The notes: generated from the letters alone by a model not told the origin. A stretch of 5,814 nucleotides of DNA from CAYVFM01 sp964546375 (GCA_964546375.1 CAZJJO010000113.1:1-5814); one strand, 5' to 3'; positions 1-5,814 are shown, numbered from the stretch's first letter. A program made the numbers and translations.

Positions 1-323
1 AAGCGGCCCCGCTGGCGCGGCGAGGCGCACCCCCGGGCCGCGGCGGCGGCCCCGGACCCGACCCGCAGGCCCCCGTCCACCTCGGCCCAGCCGCGCTCGC
101 ACAGGGGCGCCGCAGTCTCCCGGAGCGCCTCCTCGCCGGCGGCGGCCCCCGAGGAGAGGGGTGACGGCAGGGCCTCGTGGCCCTCGGCCAGCGCCCAGGT
201 CGGGACCGGCTCGTCGCCCAGGAAGGCCAGCAGCCCCAGGAGCTGGAACGCCCCCGGGTGCTCGCCCTCGAGGCGGGCGACCTGGCCGGGGTCGACCGCG
301 TCGGCGGACCCGGACCCGCTCAA
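1..323 (-). CDS. Partial protein resembling the winged-helix region of NB-ARC/TPR proteins (5' end only)
   Basis: The first 107 residues of a gene that runs off the left edge. I place the start at TTG (321-323), which overlaps the TGA of the upstream peptidase gene as TTGA. No in-frame ATG is visible, so the start is uncertain and only a weak G-rich ribosome site precedes it. Nearly every codon ends in G or C, supporting real coding sequence. Residues 22-92 contain HPGAFQLLGLLAFLGDEPVP, then an LPSPL turn, then LCERGWAEVDGGLRV. This order matches the segment after the NTPase in NB-ARC/TPR proteins (typically a LLRLCAFLAPEPIP-like helix, then a GLVEVDGDGLRVH-like strand). In that family it is a helical/winged-helix regulatory domain followed by TPR repeats. 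No P-loop or other NTPase motif precedes it, so it is either a stand-alone WH-TPR protein or a remnant. Assignment is by remembered family pattern. Function is unknown; the TTGA overlap suggests co-translation with the peptidase. Confidence 0.6.
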   Translation of the reverse strand, partial: MSGSGSADAVDPGQVARLEGEHPGAFQLLGLLAFLGDEPVPTWALAEGHEALPSPLSSGAAAGEEALRETAAPLCERGWAEVDGGLRVGSGAAAAARGCASPRQRGR

Positions 324-3300
324 CGGTCCGCCCCGTCGGTCCCGAGGCTGGGCCCCACGAGCACGGCGTTGGCGAAGAGCCGGCCGGTGGCCCGCCACAC
401 CAGGCGGAAGTTCGGGTCGGAGGCGAACAGGACCACCCCGCCCTCGCCCCTCCGCTCGGCCACCGCGTGGGCGGCCCCGCGGAGCAGGCGGGCCGTGTTG
501 CCCGGCCAGGCGAAGCCCGAGACGACCAGCCGCTCCTCGGGACCCTCGGCCGGGAAGACCACGGGGCTGCTCCCGGTCGGCGACAGGGTGAGGAAGTCGT
601 CGCCCAGCGCCAGCACGGGCAGGTCGGTCGTCCCGTAGCCCAGGGTGAGCCAGTGGGTCAGGTCCAGCTCCGCCCGCAGCACCGCCCCCGGCACCGGCTG
701 GAGGGCTCCCGGTCGCGCGGTGGGGCTCACGAGGGGGGGGCGGGGCTCCCGCCGGGCCGGGAGGGCGTCGATCCGATCCAGCCGCTCGGCCGCGGTCAGG
801 CTGTCGGTGGCCTCCGGGCCCGCCGCCTGCCGCCGGACCAGGTCCGCCTCCACCAGGCCGGCGTCCGCGGCGAGCCCGGCGGCGTCGCCCCATCCGACCA
901 GCAGGCCGCCCCGGTCCAGCCAGCCCTCGAGCCGGTCGAGCCCCGCCTCGCCCAGCTCCGAGCGGAGCGCCCCGGCCGAGCCGTCCGGGACGACGAGCAC
1001 GTCGTGGTCCTCGAGCGCCCCGTGCCGCACCCGGTCCAGCGGCAGGGGCGTGAACGGATAGCCCAGCCGCCGCTCCAGGACGAACCAGGTGTGCCCGTAC
1101 CCGGTGGTGGCGACCCCCTCGCCGGCCGCCACGGCCACCCGCGGGGCGCGGAGCGGGGCCACCGTCCCCGACGAGCCCGGACCGGTCTCCCCCCGGGCGG
1201 GGAAGGCCGTGTGGGCCGCGGTCACCGCCACCCCGGCCTCCCGCGAGAGGGCGCGGATCCGATCGTGGACGGCCGGAGGGTTGCGGTCGGTGCGGACGAC
1301 GTAGGTGCCGCGGGGGAACGTCGCCTCGCCCGCCATCAGGGGCCGGCGGGCCACGGCCACCCGGAAGCCCTCCTCCAGCAGGCCCGCCAGCAGGCGAGCC
1401 GAGCCCTCGGGCCCGGGACGCACCAGGTAGGCGCTCCGCGCCCGGGCGTCGGCCGTCGGGGCGTCCCCGCCGTCGGCGGCGGCGCCGTCCCTCCCGGAGG
1501 CGGACCCGGCGGCGGGGTCGCTCCCCGACCCGTCCGGCGGCGGGGGCGCCTCGACCGTCGCCGTGACCCCCGCCTCCAGCCCCGGCACCTCGAAGGGCAC
1601 CTCGTCCGTCCACCCGCCGTCGCCGGCGAGCCGCTCCCCGGGGGCCGACAGGATCGGCGCCGACACCTCCGGCATCTCGTCCAGCGCCCAGGCCTCCACG
1701 CCGAAGGCCAGCGGCAGGGACCAGGAGGTCACGTCGTAGAACTCCGCCCCCTCCCGCGGGACCCGCTCGCCCCGCCGCGCGTCGCGCTGCCAGCGGGCGA
1801 ACTGCTCCCGCACGAAGCCGGAGTCCAGGGGCACGTCGCGCCGGAGGTAGGTCGCCGCGGCCCGGCCCTCCGGCTGGGCCATGTCCACCAGCCAGGTCCC
1901 GGCCGGGAACCGGCGGGTGCCCGGCTCGCCGGTCTCGTGCCGGCGGCCGCCGGCCCGGAAGGGCTCCTCGACCCGCCGGACCTCGACGCCGTGCCGGAGG
2001 AGCGTCGCCGCCCGGACCGCGGCGCGGCGCGGGTCGTCGCCCGGCGGCAGGGCGTAGGCGCGGGCGGGCTCGCCCTCCCGGCCCCGCTCCACCGCCGACC
2101 GGAAGAAGCGGCCGAAGTCGAGCAGCAGCTCCTCGCGGTGCTCCACGGCGGTCCGGACGGTGGCCAGCGAGGCCACGAAGTGGTGGGCGATGCCGTCGCG
2201 GAAGGTCACCACCGAGCCGTCCTCCCGTCGCCATCGGAGCCCCCGCTCCCCGCCGCCGTCGGTCTCGTAGGTCATGCCGATGGCCCCGTGCATCGCGGGC
2301 CAGCTGTCCCAGTAGCCCGGGTAGTGGAGGTCGAAGACGTCGCGGACGTAGTACTGCCATCCCTGCCGGTCGAAGGCCCGGGCGTTCCCCCGCCCGAACT
2401 CCTCGTACCAGCGACGGTGCGACTCCGGCAGGGCCGGGTTGACCGGCGGGGTGGGGGGCGGGAAGAAGTACTGCTCGGTCTGGCCGTGATGGTCGACGAA
2501 CACCTGGGGCCGCCAGCGGAGCACCTGGACCGCCAGCGCCTGGCTCTCGCGCTGGGTCAGGCCCCATCCGTCGCGGTTGAGGTCGACCTGGTAGTGGTTG
2601 TTGTTGGTGCTCATCCCCCAGGGAGCCCGGTGCTCCAGGGCGTCCGGGTCGGCCGACCCCACGGCGAAGGCGTCCTGCCACACGGCGTGCCGCTCGTGGC
2701 TCGCCGGGTTGTGGTCCGGGTTCAGGATCACGAGCGCGCCCTCGCGCAGCCGGCGGGCGCGCTCGGACTCGCCGGCCACGAGCTGGTAGGCCACGTGCAG
2801 GGCGGCCTCGAGGTTGGCCGTCTCGTTGCCGTCGTTGCCGTAGTCCAGCCAGACCACCGCCGGCGTCTCGCGGGCGAGCCGGCGGGCCGCCTCGGGCGTG
2901 ACCCCGCGGGGCTCGGCCAGCCGCTGGACGGCCCGACGGACCTCCGAGCGGCCCTCCACGTTCTCCTCGGAGCCGACGAAGGCCAGCACCAGCTCGCGCC
3001 CCTCGTAGCTCGCCCCGTACCGCTCGACCCGGATCCGGCCCGGCGCGGCGTCCTCGAGGGCCCGCAGGTAGGCCACCGCCCGGTGATGGGGCGTGTGGAG
3101 GCTGCCCGCGGGATGGCCCAGGAACTCCCGGGGTCGGGGCACGTCCTCCCGGTAGGGGCCCCGGTCGTGGAAGTCGAAGGCGTCCGCCTCGGCCCCGGCG
3201 GCCCGGACGGCCGCCAGGCCCGAGTCGGGCCGCGGGGGCTCCGGCTCCTGGGCCCCCGAGGGGCCGGCCGCCAGCGACGCGAGCAGGGCCAGCGCCGCGG

Positions 3301-3349
3301 AGGCCGCGGCGCGCCGGAGCGGCCGGAAGGGACGGGGAGGGATCGGCAT
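320..3349 (-). CDS. Secreted M14-family zinc carboxypeptidase-like protein with C-terminal amidotransferase-like domain
   Basis: A 1009-residue exported protein, probably a peptidase cleaving C-terminal residues from peptides. The ATG at 3347-3349 is preceded by GAGG seven bases upstream. Residues 1-33 form a signal peptide: arginines, an Ala/Leu core, and a likely cut after SGA-QE. The M14 domain covers about 85-420: GNDGNE at 171-176 (zinc motif, with Asp173 where His is usual and Glu176 kept), DLNRD at 256-260 (Arg259, substrate carboxylate), VDHHGQ at 285-290 (His288 as third zinc ligand) and TYET at 360-363 (Glu362, likely the catalytic Glu). Residues 601-640 are a Gly/Ala/Asp/Pro-rich, probably disordered linker. 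Residues 736-835 look like a class I glutamine-amidotransferase fold (VAVAAGEG, DVLVVPDG, GGLLVGWG) with no cysteine nucleophile. I see no Cys and no Lys in the whole protein. The natural substrate is unknown, and activity is uncertain because of Asp173. It is transcribed away from hemE. Confidence 0.9.
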   Translation of the reverse strand: MPIPPRPFRPLRRAAASAALALLASLAAGPSGAQEPEPPRPDSGLAAVRAAGAEADAFDFHDRGPYREDVPRPREFLGHPAGSLHTPHHRAVAYLRALEDAAPGRIRVERYGASYEGRELVLAFVGSEENVEGRSEVRRAVQRLAEPRGVTPEAARRLARETPAVVWLDYGNDGNETANLEAALHVAYQLVAGESERARRLREGALVILNPDHNPASHERHAVWQDAFAVGSADPDALEHRAPWGMSTNNNHYQVDLNRDGWGLTQRESQALAVQVLRWRPQVFVDHHGQTEQYFFPPPTPPVNPALPESHRRWYEEFGRGNARAFDRQGWQYYVRDVFDLHYPGYWDSWPAMHGAIGMTYETDGGGERGLRWRREDGSVVTFRDGIAHHFVASLATVRTAVEHREELLLDFGRFFRSAVERGREGEPARAYALPPGDDPRRAAVRAATLLRHGVEVRRVEEPFRAGGRRHETGEPGTRRFPAGTWLVDMAQPEGRAAATYLRRDVPLDSGFVREQFARWQRDARRGERVPREGAEFYDVTSWSLPLAFGVEAWALDEMPEVSAPILSAPGERLAGDGGWTDEVPFEVPGLEAGVTATVEAPPPPDGSGSDPAAGSASGRDGAAADGGDAPTADARARSAYLVRPGPEGSARLLAGLLEEGFRVAVARRPLMAGEATFPRGTYVVRTDRNPPAVHDRIRALSREAGVAVTAAHTAFPARGETGPGSSGTVAPLRAPRVAVAAGEGVATTGYGHTWFVLERRLGYPFTPLPLDRVRHGALEDHDVLVVPDGSAGALRSELGEAGLDRLEGWLDRGGLLVGWGDAAGLAADAGLVEADLVRRQAAGPEATDSLTAAERLDRIDALPARREPRPPLVSPTARPGALQPVPGAVLRAELDLTHWLTLGYGTTDLPVLALGDDFLTLSPTGSSPVVFPAEGPEERLVVSGFAWPGNTARLLRGAAHAVAERRGEGGVVLFASDPNFRLVWRATGRLFANAVLVGPSLGTDGADR

Positions 3350-3390
3350 GGGGGGGCCTCGGGCGGATGGGCGGACGAGCGCGCCGGGTC

Positions 3391-3419
3391 AGCTTAGGGA
3401 CGGCCCACGCCCGGCGCAA
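3391..3419 (-). promoter_or_regulatory. Candidate sigma-70-type promoter for the M14 peptidase gene
   Basis: On the minus strand, TTGCGC (3414-3419) lies exactly 17 bases from TAAGCT (3391-3396). These are partial matches to the -35 and -10 consensus, in one of the few AT-containing patches of a very GC-rich spacer. A start near 3384 would give a leader of about 35 bases, ending in GAGG (3357-3360) seven bases before the ATG. The match is by eye only, and promoter consensus in this lineage is not known to me. Confidence 0.4.
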
Positions 3420-3472
3420 AGCGGCATCGCCCGCCGCGGTCGTCGACCCCGACCGACCGACGGGCGCGGCGG

Positions 3473-3502
3473 TTCGCGCCGTCCCGACGTCCCCGGTAGC
3501 TT
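3473..3502 (+). promoter_or_regulatory. Weak candidate promoter for hemE
   Basis: TAGCTT (3497-3502) resembles a -10 element and is close in sequence to the TAAGCT proposed for the divergent gene. The best -35 partner is TTCGCG (3473-3478), 18 bases upstream, which matches the consensus poorly. Transcription would begin near 3509, giving a hemE leader of about 73 bases that starts with an inverted repeat. The position is sensible for a divergent promoter, but the -35 match is weak. Confidence 0.25.
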
Positions 3503-3510
3503 GTCCGGCT

Positions 3511-3541
3511 CCGGCCGGGACCGGGACCCGCCCCCGGCCGG
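3511..3541 (+). repeat. Inverted repeat (9-bp perfect stem) in the presumed hemE leader
   Basis: CCGGCCGGG (3511-3519) is perfectly complementary to CCCGGCCGG (3533-3541), with a 13-base loop. It sits just downstream of the candidate hemE -10 and about 40 bases before the hemE ATG. It could form an RNA hairpin in the leader or be a dyad-symmetric protein site. In sequence this GC-rich such repeats also arise by chance, and no T-run follows, so it is not an obvious attenuator. Confidence 0.3.
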
Positions 3542-3581
3542 TCCGACGCCCCGCGAACCCCCTTCCCGAGCCCGGACGCCG

Positions 3582-4616
3582 ATGAACGACAGGCTCCTGA
3601 AAGCCCTGCGAGGCCAGCCCGTGGACCGGACGCCCGTCTGGTTCATGCGCCAGGCCGGGCGCTCCCTGCCCCGGTACCGCGAGGTGCGGGCCGACCGCGG
3701 CATGTTCGAGCTGATCCGCGAGCCGGAGGCCGCGGCCGAGCTCACCGCCCTCCCGCTGCAGCACTACCCGGTGGACGCCTGCGTCCTCTACAACGACCTC
3801 TCCACGCCCTTCTTCGGGGCGGGCCTGGAGGTGGAGATGGTGTCCGGGGTCGGGCCCGTGGTGGACCGACCGGTGGAGGGCCCGGCCGACGTCGACCGCC
3901 TCCGGCGCTACGACCCCCGCGTGGAGATGGACTTCGTGATGGAGCAGATCCGCATCCTGCGGGAGCGCCTCGAGGTGCCGGTGGTGGCCTTCGTGGGGGC
4001 GCCGCTGACCCTCTGCTCCTACCTGATCCGCGGGCCGCGGAGCCGGCGGCTCGAGGAGACCAAGCGCTTCGTCTGGAGCCAGCCCGACGCCTGGTCCCGG
4101 CTGGCCCGCTTCTGGGCCGACCAGCAGGCCGAGTTCGCCGTGGCCCAGCACGAGGCCGGGGCGGCCGCCGTCCAGGTGTTCGACTCCTGGGCGGGCGCGC
4201 TGGCGCCGGAGGACTACGCCGAGCACGTCCTGCCCCACTCCCGCCGGCTGTTCGAGCGGCTCGAGGAGGCGGGCGTGCCCAGCATCCACTTCGCCACCGG
4301 CAACCCCCGCCTCCTGCCGCTGCTGGCGGAGGCCGGCGGCGACGCGATCAGCGTGGACTGGCGGATCCCCATCGACGAGGCCTGGTCGGCGGTGGGCGAG
4401 GACCGGGCCGTGCAGGGGAACCTGGATCCGGTGGCGCTGCTGGCCGGCGAGGCGACGGCCCTGGCGAAGACCCGGGAGGTGCTGCGGCGGGTCGACGGCC
4501 GCGACGGCCACGTCTTCAACCTGGGCCACGGGATGCTGCCCGACACCGACCCGGACGTCGTCCGCCGCGTCGTGGAGCTGGTCCACGAGATCGGCCGGGC
4601 GCCCGGGGCCGACTGA
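3582..4616 (+). CDS. hemE: Uroporphyrinogen decarboxylase
   Basis: Cytoplasmic enzyme that removes the four acetate carboxyls of uroporphyrinogen III to give coproporphyrinogen III, a step shared by both bacterial heme routes. The 344-residue length is normal for the family. Signature 1 is FMRQAGRSLPRYR (21-33), carrying the substrate-binding arginines 23 and 27. Signature 2 is FVGAPLTLCSYLIRG (137-151), with Leu142 where many members have Trp or Phe. Catalytic and substrate residues are present: Asp72 (YNDLSTP), Tyr147, Ser202 (VFDSWAG) and His316 (NLGHGMLP), corresponding to human Asp86, Tyr164, Ser219 and His339. The ATG at 3582 is chosen because homology begins at once (MNDRLLKALRG). The frame stays open back to an ATG at 3348, but that 78-residue extension is low-complexity Arg/Pro/Gly sequence overlapping the divergent gene's start. 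The Shine-Dalgarno site is weak. A strong hairpin follows the stop, then hemH. Confidence 0.96.
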   Translation: MNDRLLKALRGQPVDRTPVWFMRQAGRSLPRYREVRADRGMFELIREPEAAAELTALPLQHYPVDACVLYNDLSTPFFGAGLEVEMVSGVGPVVDRPVEGPADVDRLRRYDPRVEMDFVMEQIRILRERLEVPVVAFVGAPLTLCSYLIRGPRSRRLEETKRFVWSQPDAWSRLARFWADQQAEFAVAQHEAGAAAVQVFDSWAGALAPEDYAEHVLPHSRRLFERLEEAGVPSIHFATGNPRLLPLLAEAGGDAISVDWRIPIDEAWSAVGEDRAVQGNLDPVALLAGEATALAKTREVLRRVDGRDGHVFNLGHGMLPDTDPDVVRRVVELVHEIGRAPGAD

Positions 4617-4617
4617 T

Positions 4618-4653
4618 CGCCGGAGGGGCGGACCTTCCGTCCGCCTCCCGGCG
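4618..4653 (+). terminator. Strong hairpin just after hemE, terminator-like but without a U-tract
   Basis: The repeat begins two bases after the hemE stop. The outer arms CGCCGG (4618-4623) and CCGGCG (4648-4653) pair perfectly. A bulged A at 4624 is followed by two more pairs (one G-U), then GGCGGAC (4627-4633) pairs with GTCCGCC (4639-4645) around a CTTCC loop. That makes about 15 pairs with one bulge. The bases after it (TATCCCC) are not a T-run, so this may be a U-less terminator, an attenuating element or a 3' mRNA stabiliser between hemE and hemH. Confidence 0.55.
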
Positions 4654-4754
4654 TATCCCCCGGCCCGCGGCCGTCGTCGGGCGCGCCGGGGGCCGTCGCC
4701 GCCGCCCCCGCGGTCGAGGGGCCGCGAGCCTCTTCCCGAGATCCCCCTCCACCC

Positions 4755-4760
4755 GAGGAG
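4755..4760 (+). promoter_or_regulatory. Ribosome binding site of hemH
   Basis: GAGGAG, a good Shine-Dalgarno match, lies seven bases before the ATG at 4768 and supports that start. It is clearly stronger than anything before hemE. I see no convincing promoter in the rest of the 4654-4754 gap, which contains only GC-rich sequence and a minor 5-bp inverted repeat (4709-4713 with 4722-4726). hemH is therefore probably read through from hemE or uses an unrecognised promoter. Confidence 0.75.
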
Positions 4761-4767
4761 CGAACCG

Positions 4768-5814
4768 ATGGACACCGGCGTCGTCGTCCTGAACTTCGGC
4801 GAGCCGCCCGAGCCCGAGGAGGGCCCGGTGACGGACTACCTGGAGCGGATCTTCCGGACCAACGCGTCCCTGGAGGACTTCGACTCCGAGGAGGCGATGC
4901 GGGCCCGCAGCCGGGAGCTGGCCGAGCGGCGGGCCCCGGGCCTGCTGGAGGAATACCGGGCCATCGGCGGCTCGCCCCTGAACGAGCAGGCCCGCGCCCA
5001 GGCCTCGGCGCTGGAGGCGGAGCTGGTCGACCGGGGCCTGGAGGCCCGGACCTACGTGGCGATGCAGTTCACCGAGCCCTTCGTCGACGAGGCGGTGGAG
5101 CGGGCCCTCGAGGACGGCGTCGACCGGCTGGTGGGCCTGCCCGTCTACCCCCTCTGCGGAGCGTCTACCACGGTGGCCGCCCTGGACGAGCTGGCCCGGG
5201 CGGTCCGCGGGCGGACGGCGGACGTCGAGCTGCACGAGATCGCCGGCTGGCACCGCCACCCCGGGTACCGGCGGCTCCGGGCCGACGCGATCCGCGAGAC
5301 CGTCGAGGCGGGCGGCGTCGACCTCGACGACCCCGACACCGCCCTGCTCTTCTCGGCCCACGGGACGCCGCTGAAGTACCTCGAGGAGGGCAACCGGTAC
5401 GTGCTCTACGTCCGGGACCACTGCGACGCCGTGGCCTCGGAGCTGGGCGTGGACGGCTACGCCCTGGGCTACCAGAACCACGGCAACCGCGAGCGCGTCG
5501 CCTGGACCGAGCCCGACGTGGAGGCGGTGGTCGAGGACCTGGACGCCGCCAGGGTCGTGGTCGACGCGTGCTCGTTCATGCACGAGCAGTCGGAGACGCT
5601 GGCCGAGCTGGACCTCGACCTCCGCGGGGAGGCCGAGGAGCGGGGCCTGGCCTTCCACCGCGTGCCGATCCCCCACGACGACGAGCGTTTCCCGGGGGTG
5701 CTGGCCGACCTGGTGGAGAGCGCCCTGCCCGACCGCCCGGACCGTGGGCCGGCCGCCGGCGGATGCCGGTGCCGGGAGGGGCCCTCGGCGGTCTGCCTCA
5801 ACGCGGGGATCTGA
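4768..5814 (+). CDS. hemH: Ferrochelatase (protoporphyrin or coproporphyrin type)
   Basis: Inserts ferrous iron into a porphyrin, either protoporphyrin IX or, in the coproporphyrin route, coproporphyrin III. The 348 residues fit the family, and the TGA is the last triplet of the window. Recognisable parts: GVVVLNFGEP (4-13), YRAIGGSPLNEQ (63-74), GLPVYPLCGASTT (123-135), LFSAHGTP (194-201) with metal-site His198, WTEP (246-249) and SETLAELD (275-282) with Glu276 as the likely second catalytic residue. Phe10 sits at the position of B. subtilis Tyr13 and human Met76, and Phe there is also seen in actinobacterial enzymes. Cys130 plus Cys333, Cys335 and Cys343 could bind a [2Fe-2S] cluster. The stretch before Glu276 (MHEQSETL) lacks the usual S-[DE]-H-x-E-T-L pattern, and YQNHGN (235-240) is also unusual. 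No transmembrane segment is seen. It lies 151 bases after hemE. Substrate type cannot be settled from sequence alone; the symbol could equally be cpfC. Confidence 0.93.
   Translation: MDTGVVVLNFGEPPEPEEGPVTDYLERIFRTNASLEDFDSEEAMRARSRELAERRAPGLLEEYRAIGGSPLNEQARAQASALEAELVDRGLEARTYVAMQFTEPFVDEAVERALEDGVDRLVGLPVYPLCGASTTVAALDELARAVRGRTADVELHEIAGWHRHPGYRRLRADAIRETVEAGGVDLDDPDTALLFSAHGTPLKYLEEGNRYVLYVRDHCDAVASELGVDGYALGYQNHGNRERVAWTEPDVEAVVEDLDAARVVVDACSFMHEQSETLAELDLDLRGEAEERGLAFHRVPIPHDDERFPGVLADLVESALPDRPDRGPAAGGCRCREGPSAVCLNAGI

Noticed and set aside
645..1304. Short plus-strand open frames rich in Ser, Arg and Pro (645-1061 and 1089-1304)
   Set aside because: They lie entirely inside the M14 gene on the other strand and show no homology-like pattern or ribosome site.
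161..3397. A plus-strand frame open for about 1078 codons, running opposite to the M14 gene
   Set aside because: It is the antisense shadow of a real gene in very GC-rich DNA, where stop codons are rare. Its translation is Arg/Gly/Pro-rich with no recognisable domain, whereas the minus-strand frame has a signal peptide and M14 motifs.
3348..3581. A 78-residue N-terminal extension of HemE
   Set aside because: The frame is open to an ATG at 3348, but the extra sequence is low-complexity, precedes the point where HemE homology and normal length begin, and would overlap the divergent gene's start and promoter.
3389..3745. A minus-strand open frame of 118 codons across the intergenic region and the hemE 5' end
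   Set aside because: Its Ser/Arg-rich composition is typical of a shadow frame, and it overlaps hemE and the promoter of the M14 gene.
4709..4726. A small inverted repeat (CGCGG/CCGCG) upstream of hemH
   Set aside because: Only five pairs with an 8-base loop, well within chance for this base composition.
4516..5676. A minus-strand open frame of 386 codons opposite hemH
   Set aside because: Its Val/Gly/Arg-rich translation shows no domain, and the plus strand encodes a clear ferrochelatase there.

Overview
The window is very GC-rich (by eye about three quarters G+C, with nearly every third codon position G or C). It reads as ordinary bacterial chromosome. The combination of a large secreted M14 metallopeptidase with a C-terminal amidotransferase-like domain, a hemE-hemH pair, and a fragment like the winged-helix part of NB-ARC/TPR proteins suggests an environmental high-GC bacterium. 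Gemmatimonadota is my best guess, inferred from recalled family character and not from any marker gene here. I see no mobile element, CRISPR array, rRNA or tRNA gene.

Layout. The left side (1-3349) is on the minus strand. A long secreted M14-type zinc carboxypeptidase-like protein (3349 down to 320, 1009 aa) is followed by a gene that starts on an overlapping TTGA (323 down to the window edge, truncated). The fragment resembles the helical/winged-helix region that usually follows an NB-ARC NTPase, but no NTPase precedes it here. The right side (3582-5814) is on the plus strand: hemE (uroporphyrinogen decarboxylase, 344 aa), a 151-base gap that opens with a strong hairpin, then hemH (ferrochelatase, 348 aa), whose stop codon is the last triplet of the window. 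The 232 bases between the divergent blocks (3350-3581) hold a plausible minus-strand promoter, a weaker plus-strand promoter and an inverted repeat in the presumed hemE leader.

How the genes work together. hemE and hemH are an early and a late step of heme synthesis: HemE makes coproporphyrinogen III and HemH inserts iron. The oxidase steps between them are not in the window, and a hemG/hemY-type oxidase would be expected just downstream. The M14 protein is exported and is unrelated in function; it shares only the divergent intergenic region.

The points most worth a second look are an Asp where the M14 family normally has its first zinc-binding His, a ferrochelatase with a candidate iron-sulfur cysteine set and an unusual motif around the catalytic Glu, an NB-ARC-type winged helix without its NTPase, and an almost complete absence of lysine from the proteins of this window. 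I did not find a clearly new multi-gene system here.
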